NCBI GenBank assembly: GCA_017506865.1
Contig: JAFCMP010000379.1
Span: forward strand, 868,001 to 932,000
Direction: 5' to 3'
Source of the DNA: Tribonema minus
Taxonomy: Eukaryota; Sar; Xanthophyceae; Tribonematales; Tribonemataceae
Length of the DNA stretch: 64,000 bases
The position numbers were made by a program, and so were the translations under genes. This document shows, piece after piece, positions 10,701 to 22,908 of the stretch. The stretch's first letter is position 1, and the number at the start of each line of letters is the position of its first letter. Under the pieces are notes generated by a model. That model saw nothing but the letters and a program-made list of their open reading frames with translations, was not told where the DNA came from and searched no databases.

Positions 10701-12237
10701 ATGGGCAAGGAGGCAGCGCAGTCAACGGTGAAAGGATGTAGTAGGTGCCCTACGCACCAGCATCAAGTCCATGGCGTCCCCCAAGGCGTAGACCTGCAGA
10801 AGGAGCACAGACAGCAATGCACGGCCTGCCTCAAGTCGGTGAGGTACTGCCAACGATGCCAGGGGTGGTCTTCCACTTCACACGCGAACTGGAACAAGCA
10901 GCACAACTGTGCCAAGTGCTGCGCAGACCGGAAGGTGGTCGTGAGCGGAAAGAGGAAGGAGGTGGCTGCTCTCAAAACCAGAGATCTGGTCAGCGGCACC
11001 GGCAGGTTTTCTGTGAAGGCCTCGAACGTCCTTCCTCCTGGCGCACGGCGTCGGGCTGCACTGCAGAAGAGGGGTGAGTGGTGCGCCGTGGCGCTGCTTT
11101 GTCCGTATGTGTGATTGCTGTACTCACACATGTTGTCATGGTTGTGCGTGTGCCGCAGTTGAGCAATTCAGAGTGGCTTGCTCGGTGAGGGGGGTCACCC
11201 CCGTGGCGAATATGGGAGCGGTGCCATCGGAGTCCGCTGAGCTCGCAGTTTTCAACAAGGAAGTCGTGCAGCGACTGGAGCGGGGAGAGCCCGTCGCGTT
11301 TAGGGTGGTGTCTCTGAGCGACACCATGGCAGGCCTCGGTGACATGACAGCCTTCCTTCACACCAACGCAGTGCACAGCATTCAGCACCTGAGAGTGATG
11401 GACAGTGCAGATCAGGGGCGTACACACGCGGACGACAAGGCGGTGCAGGCTGGCGATGTGCATCAGCGTCAGCAGTGCCGCACACTCCACCAGTGAGTGC
11501 AATGCAAGTGCAATGACAGTTGCCACGCTGTGCTCGTGTACGCGCCTCATCTTCCCGGCGGCGTAGCGTGTCATAGCGCATAAGACCATCGCCGCTGACT
11601 GTGCATCTGACTTGCACGTGCATGTCCTTGCGCAGACGGGCAGTCAAGAACGATGGAGGAATGCGGCCTAAGCTGGATTTCCGGCGAGCGCGGGCGTTTG
11701 CCGGACCAGCTGCACGATCATGCTCTCAACATCACAGGACCGAGCGGTGGCTATACGCCGATTCACAGGCACGGGTTTTCGGTCGCCAATGTGTGCTGCC
11801 TGGGCACCAAGGAGTATCTGTTTGCGCCCTCGCAGCCGCTGCACCTCGTGAAGGGGGATGCGGGTCACCTACTGGCGCGCGACACCATCAGTAAGCTCGC
11901 CGGCGCTGCACATCTGGCGAGTATCGCAAAGGAAGGTCAGGGGTGTGTATACAAGGCCGTGCTCAAAGCGGACGATGCAGGCGCGCCGAACGTAATCGTG
12001 TGGCCTCCCGGCTGCTACCACGAAATCCACACACCGGGCCCATACGCCGGCCTGCACTTCTACACCGTGCCGCCTTCCGCTAAACTGCTACAAGAGTCGC
12101 TCGCATGGAATTTCAGCGGCGTGTGTCAGGTGTGGGCAGACGAGCTCAAAAGCGTAGGCGTGGGAGATGACGCTCTCCACGCGTGGTACAGGCGGGCATG
12201 CACGTCGGTGCTGGTGACTGCTTCGCAACACACATAA
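10701..12237 (+). CDS. Zinc-cluster and JmjC/cupin-like protein, about 431 residues
   Basis: Probable exons are 10701-11073, 11159-11492 and 11649-12237. The first junction is well supported (GTGAGT donor, CCGCAG acceptor, in phase). The last acceptor is uncertain: the more typical CAG sites at 11635 and 11643 give the wrong frame, so the CAAG ending at 11648 was chosen because it keeps the C-terminal domain open. The N-terminus has three Cys-x2-Cys pairs and several His, most likely binding zinc. The C-terminal domain has TPIHRHG (His275, His277) followed about 90 residues later by WPPGCYHEIH. That spacing resembles the metal-binding pattern of JmjC/cupin oxygenases, although His-x-His replaces the usual His-x-Asp. 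Function could be oxidative modification of protein or nucleic acid; this is inference. Confidence 0.6.
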
Positions 12238-13002
12238 GCAACAGTGAATATAACTTCCACCGGGCATGCCGTGTTTCTCAACTTGACATGTGTGGGTGCG
12301 TGCGGCGTGCTGCAGAACCATGGTTGCCACTCGCCATGAATGTCAAACAAGCATATTCAAAGAATACTGCATGTGTTCGTCTGCACGGTGCTGTTGTGGT
12401 ATCTCATGCTGGTCTGACAGCAGGCAGGCATTTTGTAGGGGCACGTATGAAAAAAATGTGTGTGCAAGTGTCAACCGCCATCGCCACTCAGCTCCATCGG
12501 CTTTTCAGCCATATCGACTCCGTCTGGCAACTTAAATGACGTCGGCGGCGGGATCACCGATGTACTTGTGCTTACGTGCGATGGTGTAAGGTGTACGGCA
12601 CCCAATGCCTTGTGGAATGCATGCGCTCCTCTGCCGGAAGTGACAGTTTGCACCGTTTTAGACCACTTGACCCTGTGGAACCACTCAAAACACATCTGCA
12701 TGCGCAGGCCACAATATATCCAATCAGTGTTGAACAAAGGATATTCAAGAAGTGCTGGAAGACATGGTGTGAACACGGTGATAATAAACAATGGCTGTGC
12801 ACGTGTCCGATCGCTAAAGTTACCATGTACGCTCAGACCCGACTTGGCGCTCGAGCATATTGCTTCAGACTGATGACACACCGTGCCCGCTGAGCACGCT
12901 TCCCTCCAGCACTGCTCTCTGCACTCTCAAACGATGAAGCAATGCTGCTGGACGTGTCGTTGCATTGTACATGTTAATCTTTGGGAAATTTGTGCGCTCT
13001 TG
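12238..13002. other. Intergenic region, no gene seen
   Basis: It lies between convergent genes. Short open frames here lack coherent composition or motifs. A run of adenines at 12449 and scattered tgcatg words are the only visible features. Confidence 0.5.
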
Positions 13003-16000
13003 TCAGGTGAAGAAGCTAGAAGCAAGACTGGACAGAGCCTTCGCACACACATCCTGCACGTCCTTCTGGGTGAGATGCGCCTTTTTGCCTGTGGTCAGCA
13101 CATCGCGTGCTCCGGCCGCGCGAAGCTTGGTCTTGTTGGCCTTATTGCCGGTGGCCAGACAGCCCACCGCCCACGCACCCTGGTGCTGCACGTCGGCGTT
13201 TGAGAGGTGGGCCCTCATGCCGGCGACCACCGCCTCGCAAGCGCCCGCAGTACCGAGATTTGCCTTGTTGGTGCCGTTGTTGGCAGCCAGGTTGAACACG
13301 GCCCATGCGCCGTAGTGCTGTACGCTGGCGTTGGAGACGTGGTTCCTCATGCCGGCGACTACCGCCTCGCACGCGCCCACGGCGCCGAGCTTGGCCTGGT
13401 TGGTGTCGTTGGCAGCCAGGATGCATACGGCCCGTGCGCCGTCGTGCTGAACGCCGGCGTTGGAGACATGGGCCCGCATGCCGGCGACTACCGCCTCGCA
13501 CGCGCCCGCCGCACCAAGATGTGCCTTGTTGGTGTCGTTGTTGTCTGCCAGATTGATCATTGCCGAAGCGCCGTAGTGCTGGACGCCGGCGTGGGGGAGG
13601 TGGGCCCTCATTCCGGCGACGACCGCCTCGCACGCGCCCGCCGCGCCGAGCTCTGCCTTGTTGTCGTTGTTGGACGCCAGGTTGAACACGGCCCATGCGC
13701 CGCAGTGCTGCACGTCGGCGTTGGGGAGGTGGGCCCTCATTCCGGCGACTACCGCCTCGCACGCGCCCGCCGCGCCGAGCTTGGCCTGGTTGGTGTCGTT
13801 CTTGTCAGCCAGGTTGATCACGGCCCATGCGCCGTAGTGCTGCACGCCGGCGTTGGAGACGTGGTTCCTCATGCCGGCGACTACCGCCTCGCACGCGCCC
13901 ACGGCGCCGAGCTTGGCCTGGTTGGTGTCGTTGGCAGCCAGGATGCATACGGCCCCTCCGCCGTCGTGCTGAACGCCGGCGTTGGAGACATGGGCCCGCA
14001 TGCCGGCGACTACCGCCTCGCACGCGCCCACGGCGCCGAGCTTGGCCTGGTTGGTGTCGTTCTTGTCAGCCAGGTTGATCACGGCCCGTGCGCCGTAGTG
14101 CTGCACGTCGGCGTTGGGGAGGTGGGCCCTCATTCCGGCGACGACCGCCTCGCACGCGCCCGCCGCGCCGAGCTTGGCCTGGTTGGTGTCGTTGTTGGAA
14201 GCCAGGTTGATCACGGCCCATGCGCCGTAGTGCTGCACGTTGGCATTGGAGACATGCGCCCGCATGCCGGCGACTACCGCCTCGCACGCGCCCGCCGCGC
14301 CGAGCTTGGCCTGGTTGGTGTCGTTCTTGTTAGCCAGGTTGATCACGGCCCGTGCGCCGTAGTGCTGCACGTCGGCGTCGGCGACGTGCGCCCTCATGCC
14401 GGCTACCAACGCCTCGCAAGCACCCACCGCGCTGAACTTGGTCCTGACGGTGTTGTCGGCTGCCAGGGTCTCCACGGCCCGTGCGCCGTAGTGCTGCACG
14501 TCGGCGTCGGAGACGTGGGCCCTCATGCTGGCGACCACCGCCTCGCACGCGCCCGCTGCGCAGAGCTTTGCCTTGTTGGTGTCGTTGACTGCCATGGTCT
14601 CCACGGCCCGTGCGCCGTAGTGCTGCATGTCGGCATTGGAAATGTGGGCCCTCATGCCGGCGACCACCGCCTTGCACGCGCCCGCCCCGCAGAGCTTTGC
14701 CGTGTTGGTGTCGTTGTTGGCAGCCAGGGTGCACACGGCCCATGCGCCGTAGTGCTGCACGCCGGCGTTGGAGACGTGGTTCCTCATGCCGGCGACCACC
14801 GCATCGCATGCGCCCGCCGCGCCGAGCTTGGCCTGGTTGGTGGCGTTGGCAGCCAGGTTGATCACGGCCCACGCGCCGTAGTGCTGCACGTCCGTGTTGG
14901 AGACATGGGCCTGCATGCCGGCGACCACCGCCTCGCATGCGCCCGCCGCTCCGAGCCTGGTGCTGTTGGTGTCGTTGGCTGCCAGACTGAACACGGCCGT
15001 TGCGCCATGGAGCTGCACGTCGGCGTTGGAGACGTGTGCGCTCATGGCGGCGACCACCACCTCGCACGCGCCCGCCGCGGCTAGCTTGGCCCTGATGGCG
15101 TCGTTGACTGCCATGGTCTCCACGGCCCATGCGCCGTAGTGCTGCACGCCGGCGTTGGGGGCGTGGGCTCTCATGCCTAAGAGCACCGCCTCGGCCGCGC
15201 CCACATCGCCGAACTTGGTCCTGATGATGTCATTGACTGGCAGGGTGTGCACCGCCCGTACGCCGTAGTGCTGCACATCGGCGCTGGAGAGGTGGGCCCT
15301 CATTCCGGCCACCACCGCCTCGCACGCTCCCGCCACGCTGAGCTTGGTCTTGATAGAGTCGTTGACGGCCAGGTTGCAAGCAGCGCGTGCACCCCAATAC
15401 TGCACGTCGGTGTTTGAGACGTGGGCCCTCATGCCGGCTATCACAGCCTCGCACGCACCCGCCTCGCCGAGCTTGAACTTGTTGGTGTCGTAGTTGACAT
15501 CGAGGTAAAACACGGCCCGTGTGCCATAGTGCTGCACGTCGGCATTAGGAACATGGGCCTTCATGCCGGCGACCACCACCTCGCACGCGCCCACCGCTCC
15601 GAGCTTGAGCCTGATGGTGTAGTCGGCTGCAAGTGTCTCTACGGCCCGTGCGCCGTAGTGCTGCACGTTGGCATCAGAGACGTGGGCCCTCATGCTAGCT
15701 ACCAGCGCCTCACAAGCGCCCGCCGCGCCGAGTTTGGTCCTGACGGTGTTGTCGACTGCCAGGGTCTCCACGGCCTGTGCGCCACAGTGCTGCACGTAGA
15801 CGTTGGACATTTGGGCCCTCATGCCGGCGACCAACGCCTCGCACGCGCCTGCTGCGCCGAGCTTTGTCTTGTTGGTGTCGTTTTTGGTAGCCAGGTTGAA
15901 CACAGCCCATGCGCCGCGGTGCTGCACGTTGGCATTGGAGACGTGGGCCCTCATGCCTGTGACCACCGCCTCGCAGGCGCCCACCGCGCCGAGCTTGGTC

Positions 16001-18455
16001 TTGTTGGTGTCGCTGCCGAATGCCAGACTGAACACGGCCGTTGCGCCATGGAGCTGCACGTCGGCGTCGGAGACGTGTGCGCTCATGGCGGCGACCACCG
16101 TCTTGCATGCGCCCACCGCGACGAGCTTGGTCCTGATGGTGTCGTTGAATGACAGGGTCTCCACGGCCTGTGCGCCACAGTGCTGCACGCCGACGTTGGA
16201 CATATGGGCCCTCATGCCGGCGACCACCGCTTCGCACGCGCCCGCCGCGGCGAGCTTGGTCCTGACGGTATTATCGAATGCCAGGGTCCTCACGGCCTGC
16301 GCGCCATAGTGCTGCACGTCGGCGTTTGAGACGTGGGCCATCATGCCAGCGACGACCGCCTCGCCTGCGCCCGCCTCGCCGAGCTTTGTCATGTTGGTGT
16401 CGCTTGCGCCAGCAAGCTCAACCACTGCCCGCGTGCACCACTCTCCTGCACTGCCGCACTTGTTGCGTACGCCATCATGAGCCTGATGAGTTCATCAATG
16501 TCACGACCTCTGCGAGCGGCATCCACCATCTGCACGGGGTCGTGCTCTGTTGGAATGCCAGTTTCTGCGGTCGTCGGCCCTGGTGTAGGTGGTGTCGTCG
16601 CCGCTGTCCGCACACTGCTGGCACCGGTGGGCGGTGGCGGCTTGAGCATGCCGTCGTCGGCCAAGCTGTTGTGTATGGAAGCGCCGTGGCATGATACTGA
16701 AGGGGACGGGTTGATACATGTGCCCACCCTGATGTCGCCGCCCATGCCGATCACCACCTTGTGCATGTCCGCGCTGACATCCTTTGCGATGGGGCGTTTG
16801 CCTGCGTTCTGTGCCCAGCACCGGCGCATGAGTTCCTCCAGAGCGGCCGCGCCGCAGGGCGATGCTTCCGTGAGGGGCGGCAATGCTGCCGGACGGTCCC
16901 CCGAGGTGACCGCCCTCATCATCTGCACACCGTTTTTGTCGTGGAACGGGACGCGCCCAGACAGGACCTCATACATGATAAGGCCCAGGCTGTACACGTC
17001 GTCGGCGGGCGTGTAGGGATCGGAGTCGACGATCTCTGGAGCCATCCACGCATACGTGCCCACGGGCCGCGCGGCGGTGCCGAAGGTGCTGGCGGTCTGT
17101 TTGATGCGCGCTAGTCCGAAGTCGCACACCTTGGCGCAGTGACCCGCGAAGACGAGCACGTTGAGCGATTTGAGATCGCGGTGGACCACGCCTCGCATAT
17201 GGAGGTACTCGATTGCCTTGGCCACGTCCCACACCATCGCAACCTTGACCTCCCATGGAACAGTGCCTGCGCAGCTGCCATCTGCCAGTTGCGGGCCGAG
17301 GTGCAGCAGGCCGAAAAGACTGCCCAGGGGCGCCAGCTCAAGGACGAGAAATACGTGAGGCGGTGTGGTGCAGCCGCCCTGCAGTTGAGTGATGTGCTTG
17401 AACGTGAGGCTCGCGTGCAGAGCGACCTCCTTCTTCAGCTCATCCAGGTCTTGCTCTCGCAGGGTCACATCTGGTCGCAGACTCTTGACGGCGACCTGTG
17501 AGCACGCATGAGACAGGCAGCATTGGGCAGTTTTCGTCAACACATGCGGGGGGGAGGTGTCATGACATTCCCACCGATGCGCTCACCTCGTCGCCGCAGA
17601 AGAGTGCCTTGCGGACAATGCCGAAGCTGCCCTCACCGAGCCGCCCAGTGCCATCGGGCCAAGGGTTGAAGTTCAGCGCGTCAATGGAGATTTCGTGGAA
17701 CGCGCCGACGGCGCGCAGGGCGTAGGACTCACGGATGCTCTGGAACTGCCTCCACGCTTCGTCCTTTCGCCCTTTGATGTCCTGAATCATCCGCTTCATG
17801 TCTGCATTATCCTGCATCAAGTTGGCGAACCGCTCGGCGTCGTTTGCGTCCTTGTCTTGCAGCCTCGCAGCGGCCTTGATATCATTCTCCTCGAGCAGAC
17901 GCGCAAGCCTGGTGACAAGGACATGACAGCACAAGAGGGCAGCACAGAATTGTCAGGAAAGGTCATCACCGAGCGACAGCAGGTCGGACAGCCTGCGACC
18001 ACAGGCGTACGAATCATTACCTCGAGGTCTTGCAGGTCAGCGGCCTCGGCCTCGGCATCAACCTGCGCGCGCAAGTTGAGGTCAATGACCAGGACCAATT
18101 GTAGGGCATTCTGAGCGTAGCCAAGCCTTGTGTAGATGTCATCCAGCGTTGCCTTGACACCCCCTGCCAAGCACAAGCGCGTGACTCTGGCCTTGGCATC
18201 AACTTTCTGAGCACCCCGCTGCTGCTGCACGATGAAAGCCTCAGCATCTCGCAGGGTTTTCACCAAGTTCACAAGGGCGTCCCCGTTGACCGAGGATGGG
18301 GGGCGCGTCTTCAGGGCCTCCAAGGACTGCTGCAGCTCCCGCACCCTCTGCCCCAGAATAATGCACCTTTTTTTGTTGTGCTCGACCTCCTGAGAGGCTC
18401 GGTAAATGTCGTAGGCCAGAAGCAGGGCAGTTTGGAGGGAGCCCATCACGTCCAT
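13003..18455 (-). CDS. MLKL-like helical domain, protein kinase and 27 armadillo repeats
   Basis: Exons are 18455-18021, about 17889-17587 and 17495-13003. Residues 1-145 are helical with EHNKKRCIILGQRVREL, resembling the four-helix bundle of MLKL and related plant proteins. Exon 2 gives a coiled segment and the glycine loop GRLGEGSFGIV. Exon 3 opens with VAVK (Lys250), then HRDLKSLN (Asp353), DFG (Asp371) and APE (Glu400), so all catalytic residues are present; the type is TKL-like. After a Pro-rich linker come 27 armadillo-type repeats of 41-42 residues (consensus VQHYGARAV then LGAAGACEAVVAGM). The frame breaks once, at 16441-16444, where an extra AG dinucleotide separates VQE from WCTRAV inside the first repeat; alignment to the other repeats makes this a frameshift rather than an intron. 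The exon 2 acceptor at 17890 is the one that keeps phase. A cell-death or immune kinase is inferred. Confidence 0.82.
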
Positions 18456-19155
18456 GATGCCCGATTGCGGGTCCTCCGGCCCCTGCTGCCCGTTTGATAT
18501 TGTCTTTTTCCACAGTCAATCCTTTTGTCAGCGCTAAGCCGGGATAGCAGCTTGCCAGCTGAGCTCAGGCAGCTCCGCCCACAACGACCCTCTGTTGAAC
18601 TCTGGTACCTGGTGCTGCTGTGGTTAGGCTCAATTACCCGCCAGCAGTTCGCCCCCTGATGGTACGTGTCTGCAGTTTCGGGCTGCAGCAGTTTTGAGTT
18701 GGTGGTGGCAGTTTAGAAACGGTTTCAGTCTTGCCACAACCGTTTTCGGTCACCCGGCGGTGCGATCCCTTGTGACACGCGCTTTTCTTTCACGTACTCC
18801 TTCGCTCCCTCCGCTCCTTCAACCACACTAGACGCACACGAGCCCAGCAAGACGCATTCAGTGCCGCCTGTAATGCGCTCGGCTGTGTGACTGCTAGGTT
18901 CGTCGTACCGGGTTGCATTTGTTGGTGTATTGCTGCGGTGCATTACATGTAGCAGCGCATGGACATGCTTTTGCATGATGTGCATGAAAGCGGCAGAGCA
19001 TCAGAGCGCGGTATGCTTACTTGCCACAGCGTTGTCATGCCCGTACTTATGCATCGTCATCGCCTGGATGAGCGTCACGTCCCCCCTGTGTTGGAAAACA
19101 TACAGCAAGCAAAGGACCCACGCAGTACATCACGCAGGTGTGTGCCGTAGTGATA
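18456..19155. other. Intergenic region upstream of the kinase gene
   Basis: This holds the presumed promoter of the minus-strand kinase gene and the 3' end region of the next minus-strand gene. No gene, repeat family or RNA was recognised. Confidence 0.45.
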
Positions 19156-20911
19156 TTACTTGAAGCCGGGCACCAAGTCAATTGGCACCGAGCGGAACAC
19201 AGGTTCCGACACAGGCATGCCATTGCGTTTCTGCAGAGCTCTCGCAAAAGCACTGTCGATGGTTTCAACGAACACCTCCTCGTGCTCCTGACTATCAGGA
19301 CAGAAGGCGGCGCGCACGCTGTGGATGGCGAAAGCCATGTCCGCTTCGGCCAGTTCAGGACTCGTGTAGATCTCACAAGGGTCGGCCGCCTCGTCCTCTG
19401 GATGCTGTGCTGAAGCGCGGAAGTCCGCGCCTCCACTCTCGCCTTCCGCGCTGTCATGTGGAGGCTGTGGAGGTTCACCCTTACCCCCACTGCCCGCCGG
19501 GCCTCCGCCAGCCCCCCCAGCAGGCGCGCTGCTGCCTCTGGCTGGCAGCCACAAATGAGCACAAGCGTGTTTCTGTCGCTCAAAGACAAATGCGCCGAGC
19601 TCACGCGCCATCTTCGCAATCACATCATAGGCCACGGCCTTGCTGGGGCAGGCGTACCGGCGCACGACGTTGCGGTCGCCGTCATCGCACTCAAACAGGA
19701 TGAACCTGCAGTCAAACAGCAATATATTGGTGCAGTGTCAGGTTGAAGTGTCGAGCAAGGCAGTACCAGCGCAGCGCACCTGCAGCGCACCTGTTCATGT
19801 CCATAAGGACAACCGGAAATCCTTGCGGTGCACGCTGTATCCCCTTCTGCTGCAGCTCAAAGTTGGCGGCCACGCACTGCAGCGCCGCCGAGCCCAGGCT
19901 CTTTCCACGCTCAGTGTCGAGTGCTTTGGTCGTTATGATCACCATGTACGGCTTGTACTCCGCTGGAGACCGCCTGATCTCCTCCGCCGCATCCTTGAGC
20001 ACAATGAGGTAGTTGGTCTTGCCTATGATCTTGGTGCGCTTGTCATTCACAACTGCATCAAATTGAAAGCCATCAGCTGTTCTCTCAGTTCTCTGAGGAC
20101 TGCGGCGATACTGTCATCGTGATCCTCATCGTGGCTCCGCGTGAAAACTTCCACTTGGCGCACAGATTCCACCTGCGATATTTGCAGACGACACAGATGA
20201 TCGCATAAGAGCAGTCGAACCACGACGCTCTCGATCTGCCATGTGATCACGTCACAATACTCACCCCCACAGTGCACTCGGGTTCATCAAAGGCCAACGT
20301 CAGCCGGTCTCCAGCCTCTACAGCCTGACTGAATGACGCCGCTGATATCTTGAATGTCTTGCGCTCATCCTGCGAGCCTGTGGCATTGATCAGCGAAGCC
20401 AGCCGCAGCACTCGTGTGTCAGCAAAACGCATCAGCGCATCCACGGCGTGCATGCAGCAAGGCAATTGGTGAGGCAGGAGCAGCGCTCTCATGTGCCACC
20501 CTAAACGCCACAGGAACGGGCTCACCCGGAGCGGACGGTGGCAGCATATCCATCAACCTTGCCTCCTTCTCGCGCAGCAGCTCCTTGTCCCTCCGCAACT
20601 GCTCCTTGTCCCTCCGCAACTGCTCCTTGTCCTTCCTCAGCTGCTGCTCCGTCACCATGAGATTATCGATGTACCGCCTTAAAATTTCCCCATCTCGGCC
20701 TTCGAAGCTGCCATGTGGCCAGGGCCGTGTTTCCAGCTGCAATTCTCGCTCCAATCGAGACGATGTCATCCTCAACTTTGGCAATAGCAGCATCGTCATC
20801 ACGCAGCTGCTTCGCCACTTCTTCGAAGCAGAAAGATGACCCTGGTGATGTCAGAGAGTCTTCTCGTACCGGATCATCGGCAGTCTTCGCCTTCTTGCGG
20901 GCGGAATTCAT
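19156..20911 (-). CDS. Unrecognised multi-exon protein with central coiled coil
   Basis: The start is the ATG at 20911 (MNSARKKAKTADD, a basic NLS-like N-terminus). Well-phased 3' exons are 20377-20265, 20172-20112, 20052-19791 and 19705-19156. A donor at 20525 (GTGAGC) closes the preceding exon, which encodes a charged coil with three LRRDKEQ-type repeats. The boundary within about 20640-20800 is unresolved because two frames both look coding. The 20052-19791 exon reads smoothly (KTNYLIVLKDAAEEIRR, YMVIITTKALD) and joins to FILFECDDGDRN. The C-terminal half has a Gly/Pro-rich acidic linker. It may include a nuclease-like or other alpha/beta domain, but I cannot name a family. The gene is head-to-head with the leader-bearing gene at 20988, only 76 bases away. 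Confidence 0.55.
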
Positions 20912-20987
20912 CGCTACGCTGCGACACTGCACTTCAATTTCGCATGAGTTGAACTAGGAGTTGAGGTTCGATGTCCTGTTAAACACC
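20912..20987. promoter_or_regulatory. Short bidirectional promoter region
   Basis: Only 76 bases separate divergent start codons. The segment gttgaactaggagttgagg (20949-20967) recurs as gttgaaccgggagttgagg at 29630-29648, again immediately upstream of a plus-strand gene with the same leader peptide. This conserved stretch is a candidate shared promoter or 5' leader element. Confidence 0.4.
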
Positions 20988-21865
20988 ATGGCCATAGCCG
21001 TAGTCGCCGTGTTAATAGCCTCGCTCATCTTGCCTGCGCGGACCTTTACGCTTCCGAGCAACGCTTTGTCGGGGAGAGGCTTTTGCGCATCTACTGTCAA
21101 CATGCGCAGCACGGTTCTCCCGGGCCGGAAGGTAAGGCATCGATGCGATGCAGCAGTAAGGCCATGAGACTCTGGAGACGGCGCTCACGCGCTGTCGCTG
21201 ACTGTGTGTGCAGATATCTCCTACTGGAGGTGGTGGTACGCGGGAGCTTCACATGGCCTCGTCTTCGGACGACGATGACCACAGCCACTCTCGGTTGTCC
21301 GAGGTCCTGCGGCAAGTGAAGGAACTGCGCGTAGCTCAGCACATCATTCAGGCTCGGCTTGACGATGTGGAGAAGCTCGCTCACTGACAGGAAGATTGCC
21401 GACAACACCAGTGTATTCAGGGCCGAGGGGCAGCTCTTGAGCCTCACTATTCAAAATGCGGTCGCAGAGTCGCTACGCAGACAGGAGCAACAGCAGCAAC
21501 GGTGGGCGCAGGAGCAAAAGGACGGGCTGCAGCAGGCGGCGCAGGCGCAGGAGGACGCGCTGCAGCAGGCGACGCAGGAGCAGGCACGGGCTCTGCGTCA
21601 CATTGCAGACAGGCAGGAGAGATGGGAGGCAAAGCAGGAGAAATGGCAGGAGAAGCAGGAGGTACACAACAACGCCACTGACACCAGCCTCGCCAGCCTC
21701 ACGTTGAGCGTTTCAGAGTTTAGGACGGATGTTGCCAGCATCAGAACAGATATTGCCATCTTCAAAGCCACAATCAACTGCAGACTCAGCTTCCTTGGCC
21801 TTGCATGCTGTGCAGCACAGTTTCAGCCGGAGGCCTTGCGTGTTATCAGCGCAACCAAGCTGTAG
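20988..21865 (+). CDS. Secreted-type coiled-coil protein sharing its leader with the 29.7 kb gene
   Basis: Exon 1 (20988-21131) encodes a hydrophobic leader, MAIAVVAVLIASLILPARTF, likely a signal peptide or membrane anchor. A GTAAGG donor and a TGTGCAG acceptor lead to exon 2 from 21214 with an acidic Ser/Asp segment. The frame then has to change near 21385 to enter a coiled coil (to 21862) rich in Gln and Glu with repeats such as QAAQAQEDALQQATQEQ. The change may be an unrecognised intron (for example donor GTAGCTC near 21331) or a one-base error. The leader matches the gene at 29680 at nucleotide level, while the bodies differ. Function unknown. Confidence 0.5.
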
Positions 21866-22908
21866 TTAGCATATCAATCACGGTTGTTTGTGGGCTGTAC
21901 TGAATGTGCAGTTGCAACTGCAGCATGCTGTTGCAGCAGGCCAGGACAAGATGTAATGAAGCTCAATTTTGTATGACATGCTCGCGACGGCCCTGTTCAC
22001 TTGTGCGCAATAGAAATGACGAGCTGCTTTAAGACTTGCACAGTAGAGGATTGCTCAACGCAGGCGAAGCATGGTGTTGAAGCGCCAGTCGGGGTTGGGG
22101 TTCAGGTTTAATGTTTAGGATTCGGGACACTTCTTGCCTGCAATGCATTGGCATTGCAAGTTACCTTTGCATGTGTCACAACATCACTAGTCATTGCTCC
22201 AGGTGCACCTAAAAAAATGGCACAAGACATGTAGATTCCGCACATCAAGCTTTGATACTTGCTGTCTGAGCTTTGTCGTGCCCGAAGCGAAAATTAATAA
22301 CAAGTACATGCATGCCACGATGGCATTGCATGCATTCTTGCCACGTCATCAGCGCGTACATGCAAACCACGACACCATTGCGCACATCTATGCCAGCTAC
22401 TGTAAAAATGCATGCCATGATGCTACTGATACATTTGACACGACGCCACCGCGTGCATGCACAACGCGACACTCTCGTACATGTAAGCCATGACGCTGCT
22501 GCAAACATGTATCCCATGACGCTACTGGTACATGCATGCCACTACAACAACACTGCATCCATGCATGTCACGATGCGAGTGTGGCACTGCGTGAAGCCAG
22601 CTCACATGCATGTACACAATGCCACCACGAGTCCTCTGATTCTCATGAGCAGACCTTATGCACTTGTAGTTATGAAGGCCCAAGGGAGGCCAGGCTGCCT
22701 ATGCGATCAAAATGTTTGCTTCAACAGCAGCCTAGTCTGCACTGCGCCCAACTCATGAGCAGCACTGCATCAGACAGTTCACCACAGAGGGTTCTTCCTT
22801 CAGCAGCCGAGCAGTATCACTCACAGCAAGTATGTAAACCACATCCTTTAGGCTGGAAGAGCGCTGTTGTGTGCTGTTGCCTCACTCCGCAGCAGTTTGC
22901 GCCATGGT
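21866..22908. other. Intergenic region rich in tgcatg words
   Basis: No gene is supported. Between about 22300 and 22620 the sequence is a degenerate patchwork of catgcatgcca and catgacgctact words. A copy of the dispersed aattaataa-type element lies at 22277-22312. Confidence 0.45.
22277..22312 (+). repeat. Dispersed element, copy 1
   Basis: Here cccgaagcgaaaattaataa is followed by caagtacatgcatg. Related copies with the same order of words (gcg..a.attaataa, aagtac, catg) occur at 41780-41815, 41925-41966 and 41975-42003. It could be a terminus of a small mobile element or a conserved 3' processing signal. Confidence 0.5.

Noticed and set aside
13207..15084. 625-codon open frame on the plus strand opposite the armadillo array
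   Set aside because: It is the antisense shadow of near-identical repeats. The minus-strand reading has recognisable armadillo consensus and continues from the kinase.
20240..20800. Mini-introns of 25-31 bases in the gene at 19156-20911
   Set aside because: They preserve phase, but longer introns of 90-150 bases with equally good donors also do so and match the intron sizes of other genes in the window.
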